DNA of 64,000 nucleotides. Source: Mesorhizobium sangaii. Its GTDB lineage: Bacteria > Pseudomonadota > Alphaproteobacteria > Rhizobiales > Rhizobiaceae. Below, piece by piece: positions 17,814-26,560 of this stretch (position 1 is its first letter; the number at the start of each line of letters is the position of its first letter). The notes beneath the pieces were generated by a model that saw nothing but the letters and a program-made list of their open reading frames with translations, did not search any database and had not been told where the DNA came from. Location of the stretch: assembly GCF_014207355.1 (NCBI RefSeq), contig NZ_JACHEF010000007.1, positions 1 through 64,000 on the forward strand, written 5' to 3'. A program made the translations under genes and the position numbers.

Positions 17814-18266
17814 TTATTTTTTTGAACTAACCTTACTCTGGCGCGCCTGCAATGGCGTTGTTTTCCGATATTTCTTCATCATGGTGGTAAAGTGGCTCTG
17901 GCTCGAAAACCCGCTCAAATGTGCGACGTCCGCGATCGTCATGCGGTTGTCGGCAAGCAGCCTTTCGGCGAAGGCCAGCCGCAGATCGAGAACGTACTGA
18001 TGCGGCGGGGCGCCGAACGTCCTGGAGAAAGCCCGCACGAAGTGATAGGGCGACAGCCCGCAAACCGCAGCCATCTCGGCAAGCGTCAGCTTGCGCGCAA
18101 AGTTCTCGTTCAAGAATTCCTGCACCTTGCGTGCACTGCGTACGGAAAGCCCGCCTTTGACGTTCAATGCCGGCTGTCGCGCCGCATCTGTCCCGGACGT
18201 CCATCCCGGGGGATCATCATCGCGCCGCATTTTTCGGCCTCCTGATACCTCCCCGATGCACATCAA
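17814..18266 (-). CDS. Short AraC-family transcriptional regulator (HTH domain only)
   Basis: The 150-aa protein consists of a ~40-residue leader and an AraC-type double helix-turn-helix: 'KLTLAEMAAVCGLSPYHFVR' then 'TIADVAHLSGFSSQSHFTTM', ending 'KKYRKTTPLQAR'. It lacks the usual N-terminal effector domain. It lies 200 bp upstream of the trimeric adhesin gene on the same strand, so it may regulate that operon (inference). The start could be the first Met or Met13. Confidence 0.8.
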   Translation of the reverse strand: MMCIGEVSGGRKMRRDDDPPGWTSGTDAARQPALNVKGGLSVRSARKVQEFLNENFARKLTLAEMAAVCGLSPYHFVRAFSRTFGAPPHQYVLDLRLAFAERLLADNRMTIADVAHLSGFSSQSHFTTMMKKYRKTTPLQARQSKVSSKK

Positions 18267-18478
18267 CCTGACGGCGAATTGTCCGTTCCCTCAAGCAAAC
18301 AATTCGTGATCGATCGAACTGACTTATGACACAGAGCATGGGCACATTCGTGATGGACGTATCTTGGAAAATTCCGGAATCTTTGTAGGAAATTCCTGTC
18401 TTGGGTGACTGAGCAGCAGCTGTCGCCGCCTTGCCACACCAATGTATGTCGCTCGTTCTCAATGCGGCGTGCGGCTTT

Positions 18479-19097
18479 TCAGTTTCTGGCGGAAGCATAT
18501 GCGGTCCTGGGTGTTCTTCCCCTGTACTTCTTCATGGGCGCCAAATGGCTTTGGTTCAAAAATCCCGCCAGATAAGCGACTTCGGCAATCGCGAGTTCAC
18601 CATCGAGGAGCAGCTTTTCCGCGAAGTCCAGACGTAGGTTGATCATGTACCGATGTGGCGGCATCCCGAACGTCGTGGCGAACCTTGCTATGAAATGATT
18701 CGGTGAAACTCCTGCGACCGAGACGAGTTCGGCGACCAGTATTTTTCGCACGATGACGGCGTTCTCCCTGGTCGCCGACCAGGCCAGCCTGCTGTCCACA
18801 CCCGCCGGGTTGATGACGGGGCAGCCGACAGGCGCATGATACTCCGTCAGCCTGTCGCTGCCGAGCGAAGCGCGCAACTTGGCTGCCGGTGCCAGACACA
18901 ATCCCAACCGAATGTTCCCTGGCCTGGAACGTCTGCGATCCAGGACCGCGGCGGACGGAGTGTATCACGCTGCCCTGGGCCGTGGCCTTTCTGGGACCCG
19001 CACTTTCGGCGATGATGTCCAGAACGTGTCGTGTCGTTTGGTCTCGATCGACGCCGCGGGAATCGCCGCTCCCCCGAGCCTCGTCTGGGTATTTCAT
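18479..19097 (-). pseudogene. Decayed AraC-family regulator (frameshift and internal deletion)
   Basis: An AraC-type HTH is readable at the 3' end ('ILVAELVSVAGVSPNHF', 'ELAIAEVAYLAGFLNQSHL'), similar to the intact regulator at 17814. The last helix is one residue short ('SHLAPMKKYR' versus 'SHFTTMMKKYR'). Upstream, 'EYHAPVGCPVINPAGVDSR' resembles the N-terminal effector domain, but it joins the HTH after 'RENAVIV' without the ~100 residues expected between. Further upstream the matching frame shifts at ~18905: 'FQAREHSVG' lies in another frame and would connect to 'LCLAPAAKL' if one G were removed from a GGG run. The open frame 18479-18907 (142 aa) might still be translated. Confidence 0.5.
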
Positions 19098-19422
19098 TCC
19101 GCCTCGCCTGCGTTGCCGCCGCCTGAAAGCCCCTCCGCGTCAACCCGCAATCAGCGTATCGCGGCGGCCGGGGATAAGGAAGAACATTGTATACAACCGG
19201 AAAATTATGTTCTGGATGAAAGGCAAAGCAGGGATTGCTAAAGGAAGAAGCGAGGATTTTTGTTTCAAATGGCAAGGCCTTTTCCAGCCGCGCATTGCAT
19301 CTGATGGCATGAGCGAGGCATGCCTTTCCAGTGACTTGGGAGGAATTGAAAATATTCTCTTCAGCTACGCGTGAGCTCGGAGCCATGACGCGGCATGGGG
19401 TCAGCCTGTTCGTCGCGCTTGG
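19098..19422. other. Gene-poor stretch with no recognised feature
   Basis: About 325 bp between the decayed regulator and a small gene. Overlapping frames on both strands have no recognisable protein features. Base composition around 19180-19270 is more A+T-rich than the surroundings, in line with old non-coding or decayed sequence. Confidence 0.35.
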
Positions 19423-19620
19423 CTAGGAATCACCGCGACGCTTTTCGTACAAATCCCACGCAAGTTCCACAAAACCCAGAAGGACATCCTCTTCGTCCCA
19501 CCCGGCAGCCACCGCCGCCCGGACGATTTCGCGGATGTGAGGCAGCAATCGGCTCTGACATTCAGCCGCCAGGTCGACGGCGTCACCCACAGGAGGTCCA
19601 TCGAAGTTGAATTCCATCAT
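19423..19620 (-). CDS. Small acidic protein of unknown function
   Basis: The frame encodes 65 aa beginning MMEFNFDGPP, rich in Asp/Glu, with a predicted helix 'HIREIVRAAVAAGWDEEDVL'. A GGGGAG ribosome-binding site is well spaced before the paired ATGs (19618-19620 and the next codon). Good codon use and a clear start support a real gene. I do not recognise the family. Confidence 0.6.
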   Translation of the reverse strand: MMEFNFDGPPVGDAVDLAAECQSRLLPHIREIVRAAVAAGWDEEDVLLGFVELAWDLYEKRRGDS

Positions 19621-19855
19621 GCGGCGCTCCCCTCGCCATCGATCGATGTGTTACATCGTCAATTTCATTTCTGCTGATATACAACGACTCCGGAACCAAG
19701 CATAGGAAGCCTGGAGAACCGAAGCGGCGCGGGGACGACGCCAGGTCACGCGATCTCTTTGCTTCGCCAGGATTCTATCGGAGCTCGATCGGTTCGAACT
19801 CTTGGCTTCATTCGGATCGACCGTCTCATGCACGCCGACGCGACCGCGCCGTGAA

Positions 19856-20893
19856 CTAGATGTTCTCGCGAGTGTAGACCTCGAAGGGCAGGATCGTCGT
19901 GAAGTTGCCGCCTTCGTTCGGGGCCGAGACGGCGCGGACCATGCCGGCCAGCGCTTCCTGTGCGATGCGCGCCAACGGGTGCGAAATGACGAAGGTCAGT
20001 GTGCCGTCGAGAAGTGCGGCGCGGGTCGTGTCCATCAGTTCATAGCCGACGACGACGACGCTGCCGGCCCGCCCGGTGGACCGCAGCGCCGCTATGGCGC
20101 CGGTGATGCCGCCGCCGGCGACATAGAGGCCAGACAGATCCGGATTTTCGTTCAGGAGCTTTTCGGTCATTTCCTGGGCGATGGCGCTGGATTCGAAGGT
20201 CAGCTGGGGCTCCAGCAGCGTGAAGCCAGGAGCATGTTCGCGGAAATAGGAACGGAAGCCGCTCTCGTTCATCTCCTGGCAGCGGTAGCGATGGTTGCCG
20301 ACCAGGATGCCCAGTTTGCCGGGCGCCCGGCAGACATGCTCGAACACCCAGGCCGCCGTGCGCCCGACCTTCCAGCCATCCAGCCCGATGTAGGGAACCT
20401 GGCCTGTCGCCGATATCTGCGAGATCAGTGCGAACACCGGCACATTGCGATCATGCAGCGTGTCCACGGCCTGGGTGACGAGCGGATGGACCGCGGCGAC
20501 CACGCCAACGGCGTTGCATTCCGCGCCCAAGGCCAGCATGCGCGAGGCGACGTTCTGCGGCGACAGATCGTCAAGAAACTCGGTGCGCAGCTCTATCTCG
20601 CAGTCAGGCATCGTCGGCGCCACCGCACGTATCGCCTCGGCAATGTTGCGGTAGAAGGCGCGGCCGGGCTGATGCAGCAGGAAGCCGAACCGGTAGCGCG
20701 GCCGGGCGGCCGCTATACGGCTGCGCAGCGCGCCCATGCCGTAGAAACCGATCTGCTCCGCCGCCAGCATGACGCGCTCGCGCGTGCCCTGGCGAACGGC
20801 GCCCGAGCCGCTCAGCACCCGATTGACGGTGGCCACCGAAACATTGGCCTCGGCGGCAACATCCTTGATCGTCGGCCGCTTGTTCTGATCCAT
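19856..20893 (-). CDS. LacI-family transcriptional regulator
   Basis: The 345-aa protein has a LacI HTH at the N-terminus ('TIKDVAAEANVSVATVNRVL' and 'SGSGAVRQGTRERVMLAAEQ') and a periplasmic-binding-protein-like sensor domain (~60-335). The sensor half 'VGVVAAVHPLVTQAVDTL' and 'YIGLDGWKVGRTAAWVFEH' indicates the subgroup that binds sugars or inositol-like ligands. It is divergent from the hydroxylase/ABC transporter cluster and probably controls it; a candidate operator is at 20929-20962. Confidence 0.92.
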   Translation of the reverse strand: MDQNKRPTIKDVAAEANVSVATVNRVLSGSGAVRQGTRERVMLAAEQIGFYGMGALRSRIAAARPRYRFGFLLHQPGRAFYRNIAEAIRAVAPTMPDCEIELRTEFLDDLSPQNVASRMLALGAECNAVGVVAAVHPLVTQAVDTLHDRNVPVFALISQISATGQVPYIGLDGWKVGRTAAWVFEHVCRAPGKLGILVGNHRYRCQEMNESGFRSYFREHAPGFTLLEPQLTFESSAIAQEMTEKLLNENPDLSGLYVAGGGITGAIAALRSTGRAGSVVVVGYELMDTTRAALLDGTLTFVISHPLARIAQEALAGMVRAVSAPNEGGNFTTILPFEVYTRENI

Positions 20894-20928
20894 TTCGTCT
20901 CATCAGCCCGTAGCATTTGATACGAAGA

Positions 20929-20962
20929 TATCATTCGCCAGGCAGTCCTGAGACGAATGATA
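20929..20962. promoter_or_regulatory. Candidate LacI operator: 9-bp inverted repeat
   Basis: TATCATTCG (20929-20937) and CGAATGATA (20954-20962) are perfect inverted copies 16 bp apart in the gap between the LacI gene and the hydroxylase gene. The left arm is also half of a second symmetry, TGATA-N6-TATCA (20918-20933). Position and symmetry suggest autoregulation and control of the divergent operon. Confidence 0.5.
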
Positions 20963-21167
20963 CAATTCATTTGGAATAAACATTCTATTCTTGATTCATT
21001 TTGGATCAAGATGTTTATCTCGGGCAGAAGCAAAGAAGGCGCAAGCACCGCCAGCCCAGGGATAGAAGCAGCACAGCGCAGACAAGGTTCTGACCCTCCG
21101 CCCAACGGCGGTGCGAGGCAGCGTGCGCGTGCGAGCCATCCCAGGCACCGCGGGTGGAGGATCCGGG

Positions 21168-22175
21168 ATGGACGATCTCAAATACGGCGTGCGCGACAAG
21201 CGCGGCGACTGGAAGCCGAACGGGCGCATCGAGGCCGTGCCGTTGTGGAATTGGCCACCGAGGCTGCCGAAGATCCTGGCGTGGCTGCCCGGTTATATCT
21301 GGCCGTGGAATGCCTTCCACATGGCAACCGCCCTCCTCTACTGGTTCTATGTCGTCCCCGGCGTCGAGACGATGAAGACGCTGAGCTGGGGTTGGGCGCT
21401 CTGGCTCTACGCCGTCAACGCCGGGGCGATCCTCGTCTTCTACGGCATTTTCGAGCTGCGCTATTACGTAAGGCGCTCGCAAGCGACACGCTTCAAATAC
21501 AACCACAAATTCCCCGCCGATGCGCCTTCCGACGTGTTCTGGTTCCAGAGCCAGAACCTCGACAACTTCCTGCGCTCGTTCTTCATCACCATCCCACTAT
21601 GGACGGTGGTCGAAGTCATCTTCCTGTGGTGCTTTGCCAATGGCTACGTGCCGTGGGTCGGCTGGCAGGACCACCCCGTCTACCTCGTCGCGCTGGTGCT
21701 GGTCGCACCGGCCATCCATGAGGTGCATTTCTTCTTCATCCACCGTCTGATCCACTGGGGTCCGCTCTATCGCTGGATCCACTCAGTCCACCACAATTCG
21801 ATCAATCCGTCGCCCTGGTCGTCGCTGTCGATGCACCCAGTGGAAGGGTTCCTCTATCACGCGGTCGCCTTCTGGCACCTGGTCATCCCATCAAATCCGA
21901 TCGTCGCACTGTTCCAGCTGCACGTCGCCAGCTTCGGTGCCGTCAACGGCCATCTCGGCTTCGAAAAGCTGGAACTCACGCAGGACACAGCCGTATCGAG
22001 CCACGCCTACGCGCATTACCTGCACCATAAATATTTCGAGGTGAACTACGGCGGCGACGGGCTGATCCCGCTCGATCGATGGTTCGGCACCTTGCATGAC
22101 GGCACCAGAGAGGGCGACGCCATGATGGACGCCCGGTTCCAGAAAAAGAAGGAGCGCATGAACGCCAGGGCGTGA
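21168..22175 (+). CDS. Sterol desaturase / fatty acid hydroxylase family membrane di-iron oxygenase
   Basis: The family uses a di-iron centre held by His clusters to hydroxylate or desaturate substrates at the membrane. The 335-aa protein has several hydrophobic segments ('MATALLYWFYVVPG', 'WALWLYAVNAGAILVFYGIF', 'LVALVLVAPAI') and the expected His boxes: 'HEVHFFFIHRLIHW', 'HSVHH' and 'HAYAHYLHH'. The start at ATG 21168 is preceded by GGAGG; a longer frame to 21111 is less likely. It leads an operon of a sugar-type importer and, after a terminator-like hairpin, a Rieske ferredoxin that could supply electrons. The natural substrate is unknown. Confidence 0.87.
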   Translation: MDDLKYGVRDKRGDWKPNGRIEAVPLWNWPPRLPKILAWLPGYIWPWNAFHMATALLYWFYVVPGVETMKTLSWGWALWLYAVNAGAILVFYGIFELRYYVRRSQATRFKYNHKFPADAPSDVFWFQSQNLDNFLRSFFITIPLWTVVEVIFLWCFANGYVPWVGWQDHPVYLVALVLVAPAIHEVHFFFIHRLIHWGPLYRWIHSVHHNSINPSPWSSLSMHPVEGFLYHAVAFWHLVIPSNPIVALFQLHVASFGAVNGHLGFEKLELTQDTAVSSHAYAHYLHHKYFEVNYGGDGLIPLDRWFGTLHDGTREGDAMMDARFQKKKERMNARA

Positions 22176-22275
22176 CCGACGCCGGGCGAAGCATTGATCA
22201 CGCGACGCACCGGGAGGGGAGCGTTGAGACGAAGTTTTCCAATCCGTCTGATGACGGCAACCGGGAGGAAATGAA

Positions 22276-23256
22276 ATGAACCATATCACGAAGCTTTTGA
22301 CCGCGATGATGACGGCGGCCGTGGTGGCCACAGGTGCCACGGCCGCAATGGCCGATGGAGCGAAAATCTTCGTCATCGGCGGCAAGGCGGACGACCCGTT
22401 TTGGTCGAAGGTCAAGAAGGGTGCGGACGACGCCGGCAAGGTCACCGAACTGACCGGCGGCTCGGTGACCTGGCTCGGCCCGCAGAACTACGACAATCTC
22501 GGCCCGGATGCGGCCAAGCTGATCCGCACCGCGCTCAGCCAGAAGCCGAGCGCCATCGTCGGCCCGGACTGGGTACCCGAGGCCATGGATGACGCCTTCA
22601 AGGAAGTCGTTGCCGCCGGTGTGCCGCTCATCATCTACAATTCCGGCGGCATGGACGCAGCCAAGCGGCTCGGCGCCATGAACTATGTCGGCAACGAAGA
22701 ATACGCGGCCGGTCTCGGCGGCGGCGCCTATTTCGGCAGCCATGGCGCCAAGAATGTGCTGTGCGTCAACACCTTGCCGGGCTCCACCAACACGGAAGAC
22801 CGCTGCAAGGGCATCGCTGACGCCATCGCCAAGAGCGGCGGCAAATCCACCCAGCTGCCGCTGCCCTCATCGAGCTTCGGTAACCCGACCGCGGTCGCCG
22901 AGGCAATCAAGGCCGCCGTGCTGAAAGACAACACACTCGACGGCCTTATCACCATCAGCGCCGGCGACGCCAACAGTGCGGCCAACGCCATCACCCAGGC
23001 CAATCTTGGCGACAAGGTCAAGCTCGCTTCCTTCGACATGGACGAAACCGGCCTGCAGCGCATCAAGGACGGCACGCAGATGTTCTCGATCGACCAGCAG
23101 CCTTACCTGCAGGGCTATCTCGCGGTGTCGCTGCTCAACGGCTTCGTCAACTATGGGCTCGACCTGCCGACGAAGCCGGTGCTGACCGGACCGGGGATCG
23201 TCGACGCCGCCAATGTCGACGCGACAATGGGTGGCGCGGCGGCCGGCGCCCGCTAA
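22276..23256 (+). CDS. Sugar-type ABC transporter periplasmic binding protein
   Basis: The 326-aa protein has a signal peptide ('LTAMMTAAVVATGATAAMA') and the ribose-binding-protein fold ('IFVIGGKADDPFWSKVKKGA', 'VPLIIYNSGG', 'NYVGNEEYAAGLGGGAYF', 'DGLITISAGDANSAANAI'). A GGGAGG ribosome-binding site precedes ATG 22276 by seven bases. Such proteins bind pentoses, cyclitols, autoinducer-2 or rhizopine-like compounds. The specific ligand cannot be told from sequence. Confidence 0.9.
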   Translation: MNHITKLLTAMMTAAVVATGATAAMADGAKIFVIGGKADDPFWSKVKKGADDAGKVTELTGGSVTWLGPQNYDNLGPDAAKLIRTALSQKPSAIVGPDWVPEAMDDAFKEVVAAGVPLIIYNSGGMDAAKRLGAMNYVGNEEYAAGLGGGAYFGSHGAKNVLCVNTLPGSTNTEDRCKGIADAIAKSGGKSTQLPLPSSSFGNPTAVAEAIKAAVLKDNTLDGLITISAGDANSAANAITQANLGDKVKLASFDMDETGLQRIKDGTQMFSIDQQPYLQGYLAVSLLNGFVNYGLDLPTKPVLTGPGIVDAANVDATMGGAAAGAR

Positions 23257-23268
23257 CGCACCGCCGCA

Positions 23269-23410
23269 CCTTCTCCCCTTGTGGGAGAAGGTGGATCGGC
23301 GCGCAGCGCCGAGACGGATGAGGGGTGTTCGACGGATCACCGTCCTCGCCAAGCTGGAACACCCCTCATCCGTCGCCTGCGGCGACACCTTCTCCCACAA
23401 GGGGAGAAGG
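23269..23410. repeat. Nested palindromic repeat between binding protein and permease genes
   Basis: Outer arms 23269-23293 and 23386-23410 are perfect 25-bp inverted copies; inner arms 23313-23330 and 23357-23374 are perfect 18-bp inverted copies. Each outer arm is itself a hairpin (left: CACCTTCTCCC-CTTGT-GGGAGAAGGTG). The element fills the gap inside the transporter operon and resembles the REP-like palindromes of rhizobia. Confidence 0.85.
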
Positions 23411-23450
23411 GGGAGCCACGTTTCAAGCCATAACGCCAGGGACCACTTCG

Positions 23451-24518
23451 ATGACATCCCAAGCCCATGACCAACCCGCCGTGGTAGCGACTGCGCTACC
23501 CGCCCCGCATTCCTCGATGCCCTCGATCGGCAGCCTCGTGCGGCGCCCAGAGGTCGGCTCGCTGATCGGCATGATCGCCGTGCTGGTCTTCTTCTCGATC
23601 TTCGGCGGCGCCAACTTCATGTCGGCCGGCGGCGCCGCCAGCTGGCTCAACGTCGCCTCGGAACTCGGCATCATCGCTCTCCCGGTGGGGCTATTGATGA
23701 TCGCCGGACATCTCGATCTCTCTGTCGGCTCGATGATCCCCGCCAGCTCGATGACCATTGCCATCATCTCGGGCCACTATGACCAGCCGATCATCGTCGG
23801 CATCCTCGCCGCGCTCGGCCTCGGGCTGGCCGTCGGCTTCATCAACGGGGTCCTGGTGATCCGCACCAAAGTGCCGTCCTTCGTCGTCACCCTGGCGACG
23901 CTGTTCGCGTTGGCTGGATTGACGCTTGGGCTTTCGATCATCCTGTCCGGCAGCACCAGTGTCGCGCTGAAGAGCGGACCGATCGCCAAGCTTGTGCTTG
24001 GCGACTATCTCGGTGGCAAATTCCAGGTGACCCTGTTCTGGTGGATCGCCATCGTCCTGATCGTCGGTTTCATCCTGAACTTCTCGCGCTTCGGCAACTG
24101 GATCCTGGCCATGGGCGGTGACGCGGTCAGCGCCCGCAATGCCGGAATCCCGACGGATCGGGTCACCATCGCGCTGTTCATGAGCAGCGGCCTGTGCGCG
24201 GCCTTCGTCGGCATGTCGCAGGCTATCCTCTACAACAGCGCCCAGGTGGCCGCAGGGCAGTCCTTCATCTTCAACTCGATCATCGCGGTGGTCATCGGCG
24301 GCGTGCTGCTCACCGGCGGCTACGGTTCGGTGGTCGGCATCGTGCTTGGCACGCTGACCTTCTCCATCGTCAACCAGGGCATTTTCTACACCGGCTTCGA
24401 TGCCAACTGGGCGAGCCTGATCATCGGCGTCCTGTTGCTGGCGGCCGTGCTGATGAACAACACCTTCCGCACAATGGCGCTGACCTACGCGCCGCGCACC
24501 AAGTCGAGGGTCCGCTGA
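23451..24518 (+). CDS. Sugar-type ABC transporter permease (RbsC/AraH family)
   Basis: The ~355-aa inner-membrane protein has about ten hydrophobic helices and family motifs 'GHLDLSVGSMIPASSM', 'VLVIRTKVPSFVVTLATL', 'AMGGDAVSARNAGI' and 'SFIFNSIIAVVIGGVLLTGG'. It should form the channel for the substrate delivered by the binding protein. The start is set at 'MTSQAHDQ' (ATG 23451); the frame can be extended to 23325, but that part lies in the palindromic repeat. Its TGA shares one base with the ATG of the ATPase gene. Confidence 0.9.
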   Translation: MTSQAHDQPAVVATALPAPHSSMPSIGSLVRRPEVGSLIGMIAVLVFFSIFGGANFMSAGGAASWLNVASELGIIALPVGLLMIAGHLDLSVGSMIPASSMTIAIISGHYDQPIIVGILAALGLGLAVGFINGVLVIRTKVPSFVVTLATLFALAGLTLGLSIILSGSTSVALKSGPIAKLVLGDYLGGKFQVTLFWWIAIVLIVGFILNFSRFGNWILAMGGDAVSARNAGIPTDRVTIALFMSSGLCAAFVGMSQAILYNSAQVAAGQSFIFNSIIAVVIGGVLLTGGYGSVVGIVLGTLTFSIVNQGIFYTGFDANWASLIIGVLLLAAVLMNNTFRTMALTYAPRTKSRVR

Positions 24519-25342
24519 TGACCACGCCCTTGCTCAGGCTGACCGGGATCAACAAGTCGTTCGGACCGATCGACGTGCTTCACGACATTTCGCTGGAGGT
24601 CAACAGAGGCGAGGTGCTGTGCCTGCTCGGCGACAATGGTGCCGGCAAGTCGACGCTGATCAAGATCCTCTCCGGCGTCCATAGACCGACATCGGGCACG
24701 ATGGAAATGGACGGCAAGGCAGTCGCCTTCGACAGCCCGCGCGACGCCAGCGACCACGGCATCGCGACGGTGCACCAATTCGGCGGGACGTTCCCGCTGA
24801 TGAGCATCGGCCGTTCCTTCTTCGTCGGCGCCGAGCCGACACGGCGCTGGGGACCACTCACTATCTACGACCGCAAGCGGGCTAATGAGATCGCCGTCAC
24901 CGAGATGCGCCAGCTCGGCATCACCCGCATCGACGACGGCGATCGCCTGGTCGGTGGACTGTCCGGTGGTGAGCGTCAGGCGCTGGCGATCGCGCGCGCC
25001 GTGCATTTCGGCGCCAGCGTGCTGATCCTCGACGAGCCGACCGCGGCTCTTGGCGTCAAGGAGGCGGCGCATGTCCTGCGCATTGTCCTGCAAGCACGTC
25101 GCAAGGGCATCGCGGTCATCTTCATCACCCACAATGTCGTCCATGCCCTGACCGTCGGCGACCACTTCGCCGTCCTCATCAGGGGCGCCAAGGCCGCCGA
25201 CTTCCGCAAGGGCGAGAAAAGCCGTGAAGCGATCACCGACCTGATGGCAGGCGGCGAGCAGATGGCTGAACTCGAAGCCGAGATCGAGAGCTTCTCGGCG
25301 GCTGACGACAGGCAAGCGCCGCGCGACGCGAGCCATGCGTGA
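24518..25342 (+). CDS. Sugar-type ABC transporter ATP-binding protein
   Basis: The 274-aa ATPase has Walker A 'GDNGAGKSTLIK', Q-loop 'TVHQFGG', signature 'LSGGERQALAIAR', Walker B 'VLILDEPTAAL' and H-loop 'IFITHN'. It is a single ATPase domain, unlike the double RbsA/MglA proteins, so a homodimer is expected. Start ATG 24518 overlaps the permease stop by one base (TGATG). A frame extending to 24194 overlaps the permease and is not used. Confidence 0.92.
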   Translation: MTTPLLRLTGINKSFGPIDVLHDISLEVNRGEVLCLLGDNGAGKSTLIKILSGVHRPTSGTMEMDGKAVAFDSPRDASDHGIATVHQFGGTFPLMSIGRSFFVGAEPTRRWGPLTIYDRKRANEIAVTEMRQLGITRIDDGDRLVGGLSGGERQALAIARAVHFGASVLILDEPTAALGVKEAAHVLRIVLQARRKGIAVIFITHNVVHALTVGDHFAVLIRGAKAADFRKGEKSREAITDLMAGGEQMAELEAEIESFSAADDRQAPRDASHA

Positions 25343-25389
25343 ACCCAGTGAAGACGCCCATCTCCTCCTCCCGGGCATCTTCCTGTGCG

Positions 25390-25424
25390 GCCGGCGGAAC
25401 GCGTGGTTCCGCCGGCTGTCTTTT
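25390..25424 (+). terminator. Terminator-like hairpin inside the catabolic cluster
   Basis: GCCGGCGGAAC (25390-25400) and GTTCCGCCGGC (25406-25416) are perfect 11-bp arms with loop GCGTG, followed by TGTCTTTT. It lies between the ABC ATPase gene and the Rieske gene, so downstream genes may be attenuated or have their own promoter. Confidence 0.6.
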
Positions 25425-25456
25425 CGACCAACCCAAGAACAGACTGCAGGGCGACA

Positions 25457-25768
25457 ATGGCAAAGTGGATTGATGCGTGTGCGGCCGACAATATCGAGGA
25501 AGAGGACGTTATCCGCTTCGATCACGAGGGCCGGACATTCGCCATCTACCGTAGCCCCGACGATGCGTTCTTCTGCACCGACGGGCTGTGCACGCATGAG
25601 AAGGTGCATCTGAGCGACGGGCTGGTTATGGAATACAGGATCGAATGCCCCAAGCATAACGGCGTGTTCGATTACCGGACCGGCGAAGCGCTGCGCGCAC
25701 CGGTCTGCGTGAACCTTAAAACCTACAACACCAAGGTCGAGGACGGCCGCGTGTACATCGAGGTCTGA
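25457..25768 (+). CDS. Rieske [2Fe-2S] ferredoxin (MocE-like)
   Basis: The 103-aa soluble protein carries the Rieske cluster ligands Cys-x-His in 'LCTHEKVHLSDG' and Cys-x2-His in 'IECPKHNGVFDY'. It should pass electrons to an oxygenase. In rhizopine catabolism the related MocE works with MocD and the reductase MocF; here the neighbouring di-iron hydroxylase is the likely acceptor, and no reductase gene is present. Start ATG 25457 ('MAKWIDAC') is used; the upstream extension overlaps the terminator-like hairpin. Confidence 0.88.
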   Translation: MAKWIDACAADNIEEEDVIRFDHEGRTFAIYRSPDDAFFCTDGLCTHEKVHLSDGLVMEYRIECPKHNGVFDYRTGEALRAPVCVNLKTYNTKVEDGRVYIEV

Positions 25769-25769
25769 C

Positions 25770-26552
25770 ATGTCCGATACCTTCACCCTCGCGGCTTGCG
25801 CCGAAATGCTCTGGCGCGACCGGCCGATGGAATGGCGCGTGCGGCGCCTCACCGAAATGGGCTTCCAGGTCGGCCTCTGGAACTGGCCCGATCACGACCT
25901 CGCAATGCTCGAGAAATCCGGCGCGACCTTCTCGATCATGAACGGCTATCTGCGCGGCCGTCTCTCCGATGACGAGGGCGCCGCGGAACTGCTGAAGACA
26001 GCGAAGGAGACCGCGGTGGTCGGCAAGCGCCTCGGCGTCGCGCGACTCAACCTGCACGGCACCGGGTTGGGTGACGGCGGCCCGCCGGTCGCGCCCTGTG
26101 AGACCGTCACCGGCGCGATGTGGCTCAAGGCACGCGACACGCTGAACCGTATTGCCGACCTTGCCGAGGCCGAAGGCGTGACATTCACGCTGGAGAATTT
26201 GAACCTTCCGGTCGACCATCCCGGCGTGCCTTTCGCACGCGCCGAAGACACGCTTGCGCTGGTGTCTGATGTCAACCGGCCGGGCTTGCGCCTCAACCTC
26301 GACCTCTACCATGCGCAGATCGGCGAAGGGAATTTGATCGAGCTGTGCCGCGCCTGCCTGCCCTGGATCGGCGAGGTCCAGGTGGCCGATGTGCCGGGCC
26401 GAATGGAGCCCGGTACCGGCGAGATCAACTATCGCGGCATCGCCCGCGCGTTGAAGGATATGGGCTACCGCGGGCCGGTGGGCATGGAGGCGTTTGCCTC
26501 CGGTGACCCCGAGGCAGCACTGCAGGCCTTCCGTGAAGCTTTCACTGTCTGA
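25770..26552 (+). CDS. Hydroxypyruvate-isomerase-like TIM barrel protein
   Basis: The 260-aa protein belongs to the xylose-isomerase-like TIM barrel family (Hyi/OtnI type). Putative metal ligands are visible in 'FTLENLN', 'LNLDLYHAQIGEGNL', 'VQVADVPGR' and 'GMEAF'; the 'PGTGEINY' segment is typical of hydroxypyruvate/2-oxo-tetronate isomerases. It probably isomerises a hydroxy-keto acid or sugar intermediate. It starts two bases after the Rieske stop, so the two are tightly coupled. The exact substrate is unknown. Confidence 0.82.
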   Translation: MSDTFTLAACAEMLWRDRPMEWRVRRLTEMGFQVGLWNWPDHDLAMLEKSGATFSIMNGYLRGRLSDDEGAAELLKTAKETAVVGKRLGVARLNLHGTGLGDGGPPVAPCETVTGAMWLKARDTLNRIADLAEAEGVTFTLENLNLPVDHPGVPFARAEDTLALVSDVNRPGLRLNLDLYHAQIGEGNLIELCRACLPWIGEVQVADVPGRMEPGTGEINYRGIARALKDMGYRGPVGMEAFASGDPEAALQAFREAFTV

Positions 26553-26560
26553 GGAACGAA

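Noticed and set aside
18847-19386. 179-aa minus-strand frame between decayed regulator and small gene
   Set aside because: No recognisable domain and poor start; only its last part overlaps the regulator remnant in another frame.
24485-25852. 455-aa minus-strand frame opposite the ABC ATPase and Rieske genes
   Set aside because: Antisense shadow; the plus strand carries clear Walker and Rieske motifs.
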